A stretch of 64,000 nt of DNA from Burkholderiaceae bacterium (GCA_021463505.1 JAJTYR010000016.1:1-64000), one strand, 5' to 3'. Numbered from the stretch's first letter, positions 33,574 to 45,294 are shown. Notes: generated by a model from the letters alone, not told the origin. A program made the numbers and translations.

Positions 33574-35700
33574 ATGACTGCCCCTGCCCGCACGCTCTTC
33601 GTGACGACCGCGCTGCCGTACGCGAACGGACCGTTCCACATCGGCCACATCATGGAGTACATCCAGGCCGACATCTGGGTGCGTTTCCAGCGCATGCGTG
33701 GCCACACGGTGCACTTCGTCGGCGCCGACGACGCGCACGGCGCGCCGATCATGATTGCCGCCGAAAAAGAGGGGCTGAGTCCGCAGGACTTCGTCGCGCG
33801 CATCGCCGCCGGCCGCAAGGCCTACCTCGATGGCTTTCACCTGAGCTTCGACCACTGGCACAGCACCGACTCGCCCGAGAACACCGAGCTGTCGCAGTCG
33901 ATCTACCGCAGCCTGAAAGCCCACGGCCTGATCGACGTGCGCCGCGTCGAGCAGTTCTTCGACCCGGTCAAGGGCATGTTCCTGCCCGATCGCTACATCA
34001 AGGGCGAGTGTCCGAGCTGCGGCGCGCGGGACCAGTACGGCGATGCCTGCGAGGTGTGCGGTTCGGTCTACCTGCCGACCCAGCTGAAGCATCCGTATTC
34101 GGCACTCTCGGGCGCGCAACCCGAGCTGCGTGCCTCGGACCACTACTTCTTCAGGCTGTCGGACCCGCGCTGCCAGGCATTCCTGCGCGAATGGACCGCC
34201 GGCACCGACCGGCACGGCGAGCTGCGGCTGCAGCCGGAGGTACTGGCCAAGGCGCAGGAGTGGCTGGGCGGCGGCGAGGAAGGCGGTTCGCTGGCGGACT
34301 GGGACATCTCGCGCGACGCGCCGTACTTCGGCATCGAGATCCCCGACGTGCCGGACAAGTACTTCTACGTCTGGCTGGACGCGCCGATCGGTTACCTGGC
34401 GTCGCTGAAGGCACACTGCGCGAAGCGCGGCATCGACTTCGGCGCGCTGCTGGCCGACCCGACCACCGAGCAGGTGCACTTCATCGGCAAGGACATCATC
34501 TATTTCCACGTGCTGTTCTGGCCGGCCACGCTGAAGTTCGGCGGGCACAAGACGCCCGACCGCGTGAACGTGCACGGCTTCATCACCGTGAGTGGCGAGA
34601 AGATGAGCAAGAGCCGCGGCACCGGCATCTCGCCGCTGCGTTACCTCGAGATCGGCATGAACCCCGAGTGGCTGCGCTACTACATCGCCGCCAAGCTCAA
34701 CGCCCGCGTCGAGGACGTCGACTTCAATCCGGACGACTTCGTCGCGCGCGTCAACAGCGACCTGATCGGCAAATACGTCAACATCGCCAGCCGTGCCGCG
34801 AACTTCGTGAACCGGTACTTCGACGGCAGGCTCGCTGTGCTGGCCGGCGACCCGGCCGACCCGCTGACGATGCGTGTGGCCGGACTCGAAGCCGCGGTGG
34901 CCGCTGCCTACGAGGGACGCGAGTTCGGCCGCGCGATCCGGCTCATCATGGCCTACGCCGACGAGGTCAACCAGTACTTCGACGCGCGCAAGCCGTGGGA
35001 ACTCGCGAAGGATCCGGCACGGCGCGATGCACTGCACGAGGTGTGCTCGCGCTGCCTGCTCGCGTTTCACCGGATGACGATCCTGCTCGCGCCGATCCTG
35101 CCGGCCACGGCCGCGCGGGTCGAGGCGTTCTTCGGCACGCCCGGCCTGCGCTGGGAAGACCTCGGCGTGCGCGCCGGCACGGCGTCGCCGGCGCAACGCA
35201 TCGGCCGCTACGAGCACCTGATGACCCGCGTCGACCCGAAATCGTTCGACGCGCTGTTCGAGTCGCCCACCGCGACGGTCGAGCCCGCCACCGGGGCGGC
35301 GGCGCCTGTCCCCGAAGGCGCCGTTGCGGCGTCCCCGGCGGGGGCGTCCGACGCACCCGCAGCGGTCTCGATCGACGAATTCGAGCGTCTCGACCTGCGC
35401 ATCGCGCGCATCGTGGCGGCCGAGACCGTCGCGGGCTCCGACAGGCTGCTGCGGCTCGAACTGGACCTCGGCGAAGCGCGTACGCGCAACGTGTTCTCGG
35501 GCATCAGGGCCGCCTACGACCCTGCCGGCCTGGTCGGCCGCATGACGGTGGTGGTGGCGAACCTCGCGCCGCGCAGGATGAAGTTCGGCGTCTCCGAGGG
35601 CATGGTGCTGTCGGCGTCGGCCGACGATCCGGCGCAGCCCGCGGCGCTGTTCCTGCTCGACGTCGACGCGGGCGCGCAGCCCGGCATGAAGGTGCAGTGA
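33574..35700 (+). CDS. metG: Methionyl-tRNA synthetase
   Basis: 708 residues. Class I signature [15 protein letters not shown] (near 15-29), zinc knuckle [17 protein letters not shown] (near 148), KMSKS in [10 protein letters not shown] (near 343), an anticodon-binding helical domain, and a C-terminal Trbp111-like tRNA-binding domain (from about 605: [20 protein letters not shown]). The linker before it is Ala/Pro-rich. There is no good ribosome site at ATG 33574. An 11-codon frame starting at 33542 ends on this ATG (ATGA overlap), which may allow re-initiation. The stop overlaps the start of the SulP gene. Confidence 0.97.
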   Translation: MTAPARTLFVTTALPYANGPFHIGHIMEYIQADIWVRFQRMRGHTVHFVGADDAHGAPIMIAAEKEGLSPQDFVARIAAGRKAYLDGFHLSFDHWHSTDSPENTELSQSIYRSLKAHGLIDVRRVEQFFDPVKGMFLPDRYIKGECPSCGARDQYGDACEVCGSVYLPTQLKHPYSALSGAQPELRASDHYFFRLSDPRCQAFLREWTAGTDRHGELRLQPEVLAKAQEWLGGGEEGGSLADWDISRDAPYFGIEIPDVPDKYFYVWLDAPIGYLASLKAHCAKRGIDFGALLADPTTEQVHFIGKDIIYFHVLFWPATLKFGGHKTPDRVNVHGFITVSGEKMSKSRGTGISPLRYLEIGMNPEWLRYYIAAKLNARVEDVDFNPDDFVARVNSDLIGKYVNIASRAANFVNRYFDGRLAVLAGDPADPLTMRVAGLEAAVAAAYEGREFGRAIRLIMAYADEVNQYFDARKPWELAKDPARRDALHEVCSRCLLAFHRMTILLAPILPATAARVEAFFGTPGLRWEDLGVRAGTASPAQRIGRYEHLMTRVDPKSFDALFESPTATVEPATGAAAPVPEGAVAASPAGASDAPAAVSIDEFERLDLRIARIVAAETVAGSDRLLRLELDLGEARTRNVFSGIRAAYDPAGLVGRMTVVVANLAPRRMKFGVSEGMVLSASADDPAQPAALFLLDVDAGAQPGMKVQ

Positions 35701-37373
35701 GGCCCGGCGGGTTCCCGTTTCGTCCGCGCCTCGTCGACACCCTGCGCGGCTACACGAAAGACGACCTGCGCGCCGACGTCGCCGCCGGCGTCACCGTCGG
35801 CGTGGTGGCGCTGCCACTGGCCATGGCATTCGCCATCGCCAGTGGGGTCGAACCCGGGCAGGGGATCTTCACCGCGGTCATTGCCGGCTTCCTGATCGCT
35901 GCGCTCGGCGGCTCGAAGGTGCAGATCGGCGGACCCGCCGGCGCCTTCGTCGTGCTGCTCTACGCGATCGTCGAGCGCTACGGCGTGGCGAACCTGCTCA
36001 TCTGCACCTTCATGGCCGGCGTGCTCATGTTCGCGATGGGCGCGCTGCGATTGGGCAACCTGATCCGGTTCATCCCGGTGTCGATCGTCATCGGCTTCAC
36101 CAACGGCATTGCGGTGGTCATCGGGCTGCAACAGGTGAAGGACTTCCTCGGCCTGTCGTTGGCGAAGATGCCGGCCAACTTCTTCTCGCAGATCGACGCG
36201 CTGTGGCAGGCGCGCGCCACGCTGAACACGGCCGCGCTCGCGCTGGGCGCGGTGTCGCTGGTGATCGTCGTCTGCTGGCCGAAGGCGTACGACGCCGACA
36301 CGGCGGCCTGGCGCCGCCGCCTTGCCCGGGTGCCCGGCACCATCGTCGTGTTGCTGCTGGGCACGCTGGCCGTGTCGGCGGCAGGGCTGCAGGTCGAGAC
36401 GATCGGCAGCCGTTTCGGCGGCATTCCGCAGGCGCTGCCTGCCTTCAGCCTGCCGGAATTCGACTGGGCCAGCGCGCAGAATCTGGTGATGCCGACGCTG
36501 TCGATCGCGCTGCTCGGCGCGATCGAGTCGCTGCTGTGCGCGCGCGTGGCCGACGGGCTGATCCACGATCGCCACGACCCGAACCAGGAATTGATGGCGC
36601 AGGGGATCGCCAATTTCGTCGCGCCGTTTTTCGGCGGGATCGCGGCCACCGGCACCGTCGCACGAACGGTGACCAACGTGCGCGCGGGCGCGCGCACGCC
36701 GATCGCGGGCATCGTGCACGCCGCCACGCTGTTGGCGATCGTGCTCGCACTGGCGCCGCTGGCCCACGACATCCCGCTCGCTTCGCTGGCGGCGATCCTG
36801 CTGTTCGTCGCCTGGAACATGGGCGAGTGGCGCGAGTTCTCGCGGCTGCGCTATTTCTCGCTGAGCTACCGGACGATCCTGCTGGCGACCTTCCTGCTCA
36901 CCGTGATCTTCGACCTCACGGTGGCGGTGCAGATCGGCCTGGTGCTCGCGAGCCTGTTCTTCATCCGCCGCATCTCGACACTCACGCGTGTCGAGCCGAT
37001 TCTGCTGCCGACCGACTACGAGGTCACCGCGTCGGGCAAGCGGGTGGCGGCGTGGCGGATCTTCGGTTCGCTGTTCTTCGGCTCGGTCACCCGGCTCGAG
37101 CAGCTGCTCGACCCGGCGCAGCCGCTGGCCGACGTGATCGTTCTCGAACTGCACCAGGTGATCAACCTCGACACCACCGGACTGGAGGCGCTGCGCAGCC
37201 TGCACCGGATGCTGCAGCGGCGCGGCGGTCGCCTGGTGATCGCCGCACCGAACGAGCAGCCGCTGTCGCTGATGCAGCGCTCGGGCTTCGTCGAGGAGAT
37301 CGGCGAGGGCTCGGTCTTCGACGAACTGGACGCCGCACTCACTGCGGTCACCACCGGGCGCGGCGCAGACTGA
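35697..37373 (+). CDS. SulP family anion transporter with STAS domain
   Basis: 558 residues beginning at GTG 35697, which overlaps the metG stop by four bases. About eleven hydrophobic segments include [20 protein letters not shown] and [20 protein letters not shown] of the SulP core. The C-terminal STAS domain (about 435-550) shows [20 protein letters not shown]. SulP proteins carry sulfate, bicarbonate or organic acids. In a CO2-fixing host bicarbonate is an attractive possibility, but the gene is ~6 kb from the RuBisCO cluster and the substrate cannot be read from the sequence. Confidence 0.9.
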   Translation: MRPGGFPFRPRLVDTLRGYTKDDLRADVAAGVTVGVVALPLAMAFAIASGVEPGQGIFTAVIAGFLIAALGGSKVQIGGPAGAFVVLLYAIVERYGVANLLICTFMAGVLMFAMGALRLGNLIRFIPVSIVIGFTNGIAVVIGLQQVKDFLGLSLAKMPANFFSQIDALWQARATLNTAALALGAVSLVIVVCWPKAYDADTAAWRRRLARVPGTIVVLLLGTLAVSAAGLQVETIGSRFGGIPQALPAFSLPEFDWASAQNLVMPTLSIALLGAIESLLCARVADGLIHDRHDPNQELMAQGIANFVAPFFGGIAATGTVARTVTNVRAGARTPIAGIVHAATLLAIVLALAPLAHDIPLASLAAILLFVAWNMGEWREFSRLRYFSLSYRTILLATFLLTVIFDLTVAVQIGLVLASLFFIRRISTLTRVEPILLPTDYEVTASGKRVAAWRIFGSLFFGSVTRLEQLLDPAQPLADVIVLELHQVINLDTTGLEALRSLHRMLQRRGGRLVIAAPNEQPLSLMQRSGFVEEIGEGSVFDELDAALTAVTTGRGAD

Positions 37374-37431
37374 GCGCGCGGCGCGCCCGGATCGGCGGAT
37401 CGCTTAGAATCCGGCGCTGGAGAGTCCCGCC

Positions 37432-37620
37432 ATGTACGAATCCGCAATCACCCGCTTCATTGCCGAACTCAGGCAGGAGAACCCCCGGCTCGAGGCCTCG
37501 CAGCGCGAAGGACGCGCGCTGCTCTGGGACCGGCCGCAGGACGCCGACGCCGCGCGCCGCTATCGCGAGTCGCAGGTACCGCAGCAGCCCTACGTCTACT
37601 ACCCGAAAGACTACACTTGA
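37432..37620 (+). CDS. DUF3460 family small protein
   Basis: 62 residues, MYESAITRFIAELRQENPRL at the start and QQPYVYYPKDYT at the end: the DUF3460 pattern found just before scpA in betaproteobacteria. Function unknown. Its stop overlaps the TTG start of scpA (TTGA), so translation is coupled. Confidence 0.85.
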   Translation: MYESAITRFIAELRQENPRLEASQREGRALLWDRPQDADAARRYRESQVPQQPYVYYPKDYT

Positions 37621-38489
37621 GCGCAACCACCGCCGACCCCGGCGTCGCACTGGCGCTGTCGGCGCCGGCGGACGAACCGGCGCAGCACGACGAGCCCGAG
37701 CAACTCGAACTGAAGGTGGTCGCGCGGCTGTACGGCGAGCCGATGGTACGGCTGCCGGCAGACCTGTACATCCCCCCCGATGCGCTCGAAGTCTTCCTCG
37801 ACACGTTCGAGGGACCGCTCGACGTGCTGCTCTACCTGATCCGGCGCCAGAACTTCGACATCCTCGACATCCCGATGGCCGAGGTGACGCGGCAATACCT
37901 CGCCTACATCGACGAGATCCGCAACCGCAACCTCGAGCTCGCGGCCGAGTACCTGCTGATGGCGGCGCTGCTGATGTCGATCAAGTCGCGGATGCTGCTG
38001 CCGATGAAGAAAGCCGACAGCGGCGAGGACGTCGAGGATCCGCGCGCCGAGCTCGCGCGCCGACTGATCGAATACGAGCGCATCAAGTTCGGCGCGCAAC
38101 AGCTCGACGCCCTGCCGCAGCTGGGGCGCGACTTCCTGCGCGCGCAGGCGTGGATCGAGCAGACGATGACCACGCGGCTCCCCGAGGTCCACGCGGCCGA
38201 CCTGCAAAGCGCGTGGGCCGACATCCTGCGCCGTGCGAGGCTCACGCAGCACCACCGCATCAGCCGGGAAGAACTGTCGGTGCGCGAGTACATGACCTTC
38301 GTGCTGCGCCGGCTGCAGGACCGGCGCTTCGCCGAATTCGAGGAGCTGTTCGACCCCGGACGCGGCGTTCCGGTGGTGGTCGTGACCTTCATCGCGCTGC
38401 TCGAACTGGCGCGCGAATCGCTGATCGAGATCACCCAGGCCGAAGCCTTCGCGCCGATCTACGTGCGGCTCGCCTACCCGCCGAGCTGA
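37617..38489 (+). CDS. scpA: Segregation and condensation protein A
   Basis: 290 residues, starting with TTG inside the stop of the DUF3460 gene. The ScpA/kleisin core is visible: LDTFEGPLDVLLYLIRRQNF, DIPMAEVTRQYLAYIDEIRN, AAEYLLMAALLMSIKSRMLL and a C-terminal winged helix (TFIALLELARESLIEITQAE). ScpA bridges the heads of the SMC dimer in the bacterial condensin. The ~40-residue N-terminal extension is low-complexity. No scpB is adjacent. Confidence 0.93.
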   Translation: MSATTADPGVALALSAPADEPAQHDEPEQLELKVVARLYGEPMVRLPADLYIPPDALEVFLDTFEGPLDVLLYLIRRQNFDILDIPMAEVTRQYLAYIDEIRNRNLELAAEYLLMAALLMSIKSRMLLPMKKADSGEDVEDPRAELARRLIEYERIKFGAQQLDALPQLGRDFLRAQAWIEQTMTTRLPEVHAADLQSAWADILRRARLTQHHRISREELSVREYMTFVLRRLQDRRFAEFEELFDPGRGVPVVVVTFIALLELARESLIEITQAEAFAPIYVRLAYPPS

Positions 38490-38502
38490 GCGTCACCGCC
38501 CG

Positions 38503-39525
38503 ATGGCGCCGATCGTCCGCCACGCGGTCTCGCTCAAAGCCCTGAACACGTTCGGCATCGACGCGCGTGCCGGACGCCTCGTCGAGTTGCGCGCCGTGGC
38601 CGATCTGGCGGCCACGATCGCGTTGTTGCACGCGCATCCGCCCGTCCTGGTGCTGGGCGGCGGCAGCAATCTGCTGTTCAGCCGTGATCCGCCGGGGACG
38701 GTGCTGCGGGTGATGCTCGGCGGGCGCCGCCTCCTCGGGGAACGGGACGGCGAAGTGCTGGTCGAGGCCGCGGCGGGCCAGAACTGGCACAGCTTCGTCG
38801 ACTGGACGCTGGCGCAGGGTCTCAACGGGCTGGAGAACCTGTCGCTGATTCCGGGCAGCGTCGGTGCCGCGCCGGTGCAGAACGTGGGCGCGTACGGTGT
38901 AGAGGTCTGCGAGCGCTTCGATTCGCTCGATGCGGTGTCGCTGCGCGACGGCACGTCGCGCCGCTTCGACGCCACCGACTGCGGTTTCGGTTATCGCGAC
39001 AGCGTGTTCAGGCGCGACGCGGGTCCGCAGTGGCTGATTACCGCAGTGCGCTTCAGGCTGACGCGCACACCGCAATTGCAGCTCGACTACGGCGAGCTGC
39101 GCGACGAGCTGCGCGCACGCGGCATCGCCTCGCCCGGGGCGCGCGAAGTCGCCGACGCGGTCTGCGCCATTCGCCGCCGCAAGCTGCCCGATCCGGCCGA
39201 AATCGGCAACGCCGGCAGCTTCTTCAGGAATCCGGTGGTCGAGCGCGCGCGCGCCCGCCAACTCGCCACGGCCCACCCCGGGCTGCCGCTCTACCCGGGC
39301 AGCTCACCCGCCACGGCGAAGCTTTCGGCGGCCTGGATGATCGACCGCTGCGGCTGGAAGGGCCATCGCGACGGCGACGCCGGCGTTCACCTGCGGCACG
39401 CGCTGGTGCTGGTGAACCACGGTCACGCGAGCGGCGCGCAGATCCTCGCGCTGGCCACACGCATCCGCGAGTCGGTCAGGCGGCAGTTCGGCATCGACCT
39501 GGAACCGGAGCCCGTCGTCGTCTGA
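38503..39525 (+). CDS. murB: UDP-N-acetylenolpyruvoylglucosamine reductase
   Basis: 340 residues, the type I MurB length. It reduces UDP-GlcNAc-enolpyruvate to UDP-MurNAc in peptidoglycan synthesis. The FAD site is seen in VLVLGGGSNLLFSRD and LIPGSVGAAPVQNVGAYGVE, the active-site tyrosine and arginine region in DCGFGYRDSVFR, and the C-terminal part with EIGNAGSFFRNPVV (catalytic serine in GSFF) and AAWMIDRCGWKG. It follows scpA by 13 bases. Confidence 0.95.
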   Translation: MAPIVRHAVSLKALNTFGIDARAGRLVELRAVADLAATIALLHAHPPVLVLGGGSNLLFSRDPPGTVLRVMLGGRRLLGERDGEVLVEAAAGQNWHSFVDWTLAQGLNGLENLSLIPGSVGAAPVQNVGAYGVEVCERFDSLDAVSLRDGTSRRFDATDCGFGYRDSVFRRDAGPQWLITAVRFRLTRTPQLQLDYGELRDELRARGIASPGAREVADAVCAIRRRKLPDPAEIGNAGSFFRNPVVERARARQLATAHPGLPLYPGSSPATAKLSAAWMIDRCGWKGHRDGDAGVHLRHALVLVNHGHASGAQILALATRIRESVRRQFGIDLEPEPVVV

Positions 39526-39561
39526 ACGCCCCCGCCGCGCGGCCGTGCCATGGGCGCCCGC

Positions 39562-39567
39562 TATAAT
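39562..39567 (+). promoter_or_regulatory. -10 element before OmpA-like gene
   Basis: Perfect TATAAT, 24 bases before the ATG at 39592. No clear -35 hexamer at 16-18 bases. It stands in an otherwise GC-rich stretch, so a short-leader promoter is likely. Confidence 0.5.
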
Positions 39568-39591
39568 TGAAAGTTTGCTGCGAGGGCAGAC

Positions 39592-40137
39592 ATGGACGAC
39601 GAACACCAGAACGAGCACCACGTGCTGCTGGCCTGGATCCTCGGCATCGCAGTGACGATCGCGGTGGCCGTCTCGATCCTGATCGGCATCGTCTCCGCGA
39701 CAGTCGGCGGATCGGGTGCCCCGGCGCAAGCCACGCTGCCCGCGACCCTCCAGACCGGCGCCGTCCGCGGCGCGGCGACCGAAGTCGACATCGCTCCGGC
39801 GCTGGCGACCGGCCCGGGCTATCCGGCGCAGGTTCGCTTCCACTTCGAGACCGCGAAATTCGAACTTCCGCCCGATGCGACTGCGCAGCTTGCGGCGATC
39901 GCGGAGTGGGCACGCGGCGATGCGTCGGCCAGGATCGGCATCTCGGGCTTCCACGACCGGCATGGCGACGCGGCTGCGAACGCGATGCTGGCGCGCAGTC
40001 GCGCGATGGCGACGCGCGCGGCGCTGCTCGCCGCCGGCATCCCCGCCGAGCGCATCGTGATGGTCAAGCCGCAGGAAACCACCGGCAGCGGCGACGACCG
40101 CGAGGCGCGGCGCGTGGACGTCTACCCGGCGCAGTGA
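39592..40137 (+). CDS. Membrane-anchored OmpA-like domain protein
   Basis: 181 residues. A short cytoplasmic start (MDDEHQNEHH) is followed by one membrane helix (VLLAWILGIAVTIAVAVSILIG in pieces, about 11-35), then a linker and an OmpA/MotB-type domain (about 75-180) with VRFHFETAKFELPPDATAQL, ISGFHDRHGDAAANAMLARS and AARRVDVYP-like REARRVDVYPAQ. The usual peptidoglycan-binding TDxxG-type motif is replaced by SGFHDRHGD, so binding is uncertain. It probably faces the periplasm. A TATAAT lies just upstream. Confidence 0.8.
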   Translation: MDDEHQNEHHVLLAWILGIAVTIAVAVSILIGIVSATVGGSGAPAQATLPATLQTGAVRGAATEVDIAPALATGPGYPAQVRFHFETAKFELPPDATAQLAAIAEWARGDASARIGISGFHDRHGDAAANAMLARSRAMATRAALLAAGIPAERIVMVKPQETTGSGDDREARRVDVYPAQ

Positions 40138-40215
40138 GCGCGACGCCGGCGGCTCCGGGGCCGGCGCCATGACGGCGATCCCGATGCGGCGGCAGTCGAT
40201 CGCCGTTGCGGACTC

Positions 40216-40674
40216 ATGAAGACGGTGCTCGACACGAACATCTGGCTCGACTGGCTGGTGTTCGCCGAACCCACGGTCGCGCCGATCGCTCGCAGCGTCG
40301 AAAGCGGCGCACTCACGCCGCTCGGTAGCGACGAGACCCGTGCCGAGTGGCTCGACGTGATCGTGCGGCCGGTATTCCGGCTGGACGACGCCGCGCGCGC
40401 CGCCGCCGCGGCAACCTGGGATCGCTGGGTACGGCGGTGCGCACGTGCGCCCACCTGCACGCTGGCCTGCCGGGACCGCGACGACCAGAAGTTCGTCGAC
40501 CTGGCAGTGGCCGAGCGCGCGGCCTGGCTCGTCACCCGCGACAAGGCCCTGCTCGCCCTGGCGCGGCGCGCCGACCGGGCGCACGCGCTGTCGATCGTGC
40601 GCCCCGAGGCCGCGGCGCTGCAGGTTGCGCTGTCGGTGGGCCAGGGCCTGTCGACGCGGCGCGCGAACCTATAA
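40216..40674 (+). CDS. PIN-domain protein (putative toxin family), no antitoxin seen
   Basis: 152 residues with the PIN nuclease pattern: VLDTNIWLDWLVF (first Asp), TRAEWLDVIVRPVFRLD (Glu), CRDRDDQKFVDLAVAERA and LVTRDKALLAL (further Asp). All acidic residues for a metal-dependent RNase are there. This family is annotated as toxin component of a toxin-antitoxin pair, but no small antitoxin gene lies before or after it; 78 bases separate it from the OmpA-like gene and 25 from the aminotransferase. It may be a housekeeping RNase or a solitary toxin remnant. Confidence 0.82.
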   Translation: MKTVLDTNIWLDWLVFAEPTVAPIARSVESGALTPLGSDETRAEWLDVIVRPVFRLDDAARAAAAATWDRWVRRCARAPTCTLACRDRDDQKFVDLAVAERAAWLVTRDKALLALARRADRAHALSIVRPEAAALQVALSVGQGLSTRRANL

Positions 40675-40675
40675 T
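40670..40675 (+). promoter_or_regulatory. -10 element before aminotransferase gene
   Basis: TATAAT overlapping the stop of the PIN gene, 24 bases before the ATG at 40700. No convincing -35. Same spacing to the start codon as the TATAAT at 39562. Confidence 0.4.
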
Positions 40676-40699
40676 CGGGCACGGAGGAACGACCCCGCC

Positions 40700-41866
40700 A
40701 TGGATGCCGCGCAAGAGCCCGCACCGCCGCCGATCGGAACCCGCCTGCCGAAGGTGGGCACGACGATCTTCACCGTGATGTCGACACTTGCGGCCGAGAA
40801 GAACGCGGTCAACCTGGGGCAGGGCTTTCCCGATTTCGACTGTGATCCGCGCCTGGCCGACGCCGTGACCGACGCGATGCGCGCGGGGCTGAACCAGTAT
40901 GCGCCGATGGCCGGTGTGGCCGAATTGCGCCGCGCAGTGGCCGACAAGATCGCCGCGACCTGCGGCGCGCGCTACGACTGGAATCACGAAATCACCATCA
41001 CCGCGGGCGCTACGCAGGCGATCTTCACCGCAGTGCTGGCGATCGTGCGTCCCGGCGACGAAGTGATCGTGATCGAACCCGGCTACGACAGCTATCTGCC
41101 GGCGATCGAACTGGCCGGCGGCAAGGCAGTCACGGTGCCGATGGACGCGGAATTCCGCGTCTCGTGGGCGGCGGTGCGCGCCGCGATCGGCCCGCGCACC
41201 CGCGCGATTCTCGTCAACTCGCCGCACAATCCCAGCGGAACGATCCTGCGCGACCCCGACCTTCGGGCACTCGAATCGATCGTCGTCGGGCACGGCCTGT
41301 TCGTCGTCTCCGACGAGGTCTACGAGCACATGGTGTACGACGGCGAACCGCACCAGTCGGCAAGCCGCTACCCGCTGCTGGCCGCACGCACCTTCGTCGT
41401 CTCGTCGTTCGGCAAGACTTTTCACGTGACCGGCTGGAAGGTGGGCTACTGCGCGGCGCCCGCAGCGCTGACGAGCGAGTTCCGCAAGATCCACCAGTTC
41501 AACGTGTTCGCGGTGAACACGCCGATGCAGCACGGGCTGGCCGCGTACATGCGCGATCCGGCACCGTGGCGCGGACTGGCGGCGTTCTACCAGCGCAAGC
41601 GCGACCTGTTCCGCGCCGGACTCGCGACAACCCGCTTCCGGCTGCTGCCGTGCGAGGGCACCTACTTCCAGGTGGTCGACTACAGCGCGATCTCCGACCT
41701 GAACGAGGCCGAATTCGCCCGATGGCTCACCGCCGAGATCGGCGTGGCCGCGATTCCGCTGTCGGCGTTCTACGAACAGCCCACCGGGAACCGCACGGTG
41801 CGCTTCTGCTTCGCCAAGGCCGACGAAACGCTGCGGCAGGCACTCGGGCGACTCGCCCGGCTGTAG
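40700..41866 (+). CDS. Methionine/aromatic aminotransferase, YbdL type (PLP)
   Basis: 388 residues of fold type I aminotransferase. Seen are NLGQGFPDFDCDPRLADAV, the cofactor region ITAGATQAIFTAVLAIV, VNSPHNPSGTILRD, SDEVYEHMVYDG, and the PLP lysine in SSFGKTFHVTGWKVGY, plus the C-terminal arginine in NRTVRFCFAK. The pattern is that of YbdL, which prefers methionine and aromatic amino acids and acts in methionine salvage. AGGAGG-like GGAGG is about 14 bases before ATG 40700. Confidence 0.9.
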   Translation: MDAAQEPAPPPIGTRLPKVGTTIFTVMSTLAAEKNAVNLGQGFPDFDCDPRLADAVTDAMRAGLNQYAPMAGVAELRRAVADKIAATCGARYDWNHEITITAGATQAIFTAVLAIVRPGDEVIVIEPGYDSYLPAIELAGGKAVTVPMDAEFRVSWAAVRAAIGPRTRAILVNSPHNPSGTILRDPDLRALESIVVGHGLFVVSDEVYEHMVYDGEPHQSASRYPLLAARTFVVSSFGKTFHVTGWKVGYCAAPAALTSEFRKIHQFNVFAVNTPMQHGLAAYMRDPAPWRGLAAFYQRKRDLFRAGLATTRFRLLPCEGTYFQVVDYSAISDLNEAEFARWLTAEIGVAAIPLSAFYEQPTGNRTVRFCFAKADETLRQALGRLARL

Positions 41867-41897
41867 CCAGCCGGGTCGCGCCGCCGCGGGCCAGGCC

Positions 41898-42092
41898 TCA
41901 ATCGCCCTTCGGCCGTTTCTCGCCGGCTTCTTCCGCCCCGACCTCGTCTGTGCCGGCCGCCGCCTCCCCGGGGGCGTCGCCCTGTGCCGTCTGTTCGGCC
42001 TGCTCGGCCTTGCGCTTGAGCTTGTCTTCCTTCTTCTGCTTCTTGGCAAGCTCGCGCTGCCTCTTTGCGAATGCGTAGTTCGGTTTTGCCAA
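41898..42092 (-). CDS. Small charged conserved protein (MAKPNYAFAKRQRE family)
   Basis: 64 residues if translation starts at TTG 42092, which has AGGGGGG nine bases upstream and gives LAKPNYAFAKRQRELAKKQK. The rest is Lys/Glu-rich, then Ala/Glu/Gly-rich to the end. This small protein is common in Burkholderiales and has no known function. The frame is open 25 codons further upstream but that part is not typical. The basic N-terminus suggests nucleic acid or ribosome contact, which is inference only. Confidence 0.75.
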   Translation of the reverse strand: MAKPNYAFAKRQRELAKKQKKEDKLKRKAEQAEQTAQGDAPGEAAAGTDEVGAEEAGEKRPKGD

Positions 42093-42221
42093 TCTGCAAT
42101 CCCCCCTGCGGGTTGTCGTGATGTGTGCCCTGCCTGCATTGTCGCGGCTCTTGGACCGCGACGCCACCCGGCCGGCCGGATTCGGCGAAACCGCCGATGC
42201 GCGCCGTACCCGGGCCCGGCC

Positions 42222-42635
42222 CTATTCCTCGATCCGGCGCCGCAGCGCCTTCACCTGTCCGCGCCGCACTTTCTCGTCCACGCGCCGCGCCCGCGCGGCC
42301 GGGCCCGGGCGCGTGGGCACGCGTACGCGAGGCGGATGCGCCGCCAGGTCGACCAGCGCCTGCAACCGCGCGATCGCGTCCTCGCGGTTGCGCTCCAGGC
42401 TGCGGAAGCGCTGCGCCTTGATGACCACCACGCCCTCGGCCGAGACGCGGCGGTCCCCGAGCGCGAGCAGGCGCTCCTTCACACGCGCCGGCAGTGACGA
42501 AGGGCCGATCGCGAAGCGGATCTGCACCGCGCTGGACACCTTGTTGACGTTCTGGCCACCGGCGCCCTGGGCACGGATCGCGGTGAACCCGATCTCGTCC
42601 TCGCGCACCCTGGGCGAGCGCACCGCTGTGCTCAT
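42222..42635 (-). CDS. arfB: Alternative ribosome-rescue factor ArfB (YaeJ)
   Basis: 137 residues, the usual size. The release-factor GGQ motif is seen in RAQGAGGQNVNKVSSAV (near residue 26), and the C-terminal tail is strongly basic (PARARRVDEKVRRGQVKALR), as needed to reach the empty mRNA channel of stalled ribosomes. It hydrolyses peptidyl-tRNA on stalled 70S ribosomes without a stop codon. ATG 42635 has GAGG upstream. Confidence 0.93.
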   Translation of the reverse strand: MSTAVRSPRVREDEIGFTAIRAQGAGGQNVNKVSSAVQIRFAIGPSSLPARVKERLLALGDRRVSAEGVVVIKAQRFRSLERNREDAIARLQALVDLAAHPPRVRVPTRPGPAARARRVDEKVRRGQVKALRRRIEE

Positions 42636-42713
42636 CGACGCCTCGCGAACAGCGCGTTGCCGGTCGCGCCAAACAGGCCGAATTGCTTGCGCAGGCGCAT
42701 CGATCACTCCGGC

Positions 42714-43654
42714 TCAGGTCGTCACGTCCTTCAGCAGCGGCGTGTCGTGGGCCACCAGGAACTCCTCGGCGTGCTCGATGATGAAGTAGCGAAACGCCTC
42801 GGCCGCCGGCGAGAGCACCTTCGAGAGCAGGTGCACGACGTTCCAGCCGCGCATCACCGGCGTGTCCTCGACCGCCAGCACGTGCAGCAACCCGCTGCGC
42901 ACCTCCAGTCCGATCGTGTGCAGCGACAGGAAACTGATCCCCATCCCGGCGATCACCGCCTGCTTGATCGTCTCGTTGCTCGACATCTCCATCGTGATGC
43001 GCGGCTCGAACTGGTGCGCCTTGAAAAACGCCTCCATCACGCTGCGGGTGCCCGAGTCGGCTTCACGCACGATGAACGGGTACGGCGCCAGCGCATGCAC
43101 CGGCGGATGACCGATGCGCAGCAGCGGGTGCTCCGGGGGGCAGACGAAGACCAGCGGGTGCGCGGCGAACGGTTCGGCGCGCGCCGCCACCTCCCTGGGC
43201 GGGCGCCCCATCACCGCGAGGTCGACCTCGCTCGCCTGCAACAGGCGCGCCAGTTGCTCGCGGTTGGCCGTGACGCGCAGACGCACGTCCACCCCCGGAT
43301 GCTGCTCGCGAAAGCGCGCCAGCAGGTGCGGCACGAAGTACTTCGCGGTGCTCACCATGCCGATGGTGAGCAGGCCGGTCTCGAGGCGCTTGAAGCGCGC
43401 CATTGCATCGTCGGCTTCCTTCAGCGTGCCAATCAGCCGGCGCGCGTAGACGAGGAAGTACTCGCCCGCGGTCGTGAGCGAAACCCTGCGACCCTCGCGC
43501 TCGAACAGCGCCAGGCCGATCCGGTCCTCGAGTTCCTTCACCTGCATGGTGACTGCCGGCGGCGTCAGGTGCATCGATTCGGCCGCGCGTGCGAAGCTCA
43601 GGTGGCGCGCCACCTCGGCGAACACCTTGAGTTGCCGGAAGGTGACGTTGCTCA

Positions 43655-43655
<1 letters not shown>
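42714..43655 (-). CDS. cbbR: LysR-type regulator of the Calvin cycle genes
   Basis: 313 residues. N-terminal winged helix (TFRQLKVFAEVARHLSFARA, LTPPAVTMQVKELEDRIGLA) and a C-terminal effector domain (LLTIGMVSTAKYFVPHLLAR, PFIVREADSGTRSVMEAFF). It is divergent from cbbL with 122 bases between the starts, the standard place of CbbR, which activates cbb operons in response to metabolites such as RuBP or NADPH. Inverted and direct CTGAA repeats lie in the shared region. Confidence 0.95.
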
Positions 43656-45247
<1,592 letters not shown>

Positions 45248-45294
45248 CACCACGAAGCCCTACCGGCATCGACGACATCCGGGAGCACCGAACC

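Noticed and set aside
33542-33577. 11-codon frame ending on the metG start codon, possible leader peptide
   Set aside because: No ribosome site and no methionine or other telling codon run. Mentioned under metG only as a possible re-initiation aid.
41898-42167. Longer 89-residue version of the small charged protein starting at 42167
   Set aside because: The first 25 residues are untypical, while the TTG at 42092 has a strong ribosome site and gives the known family N-terminus.
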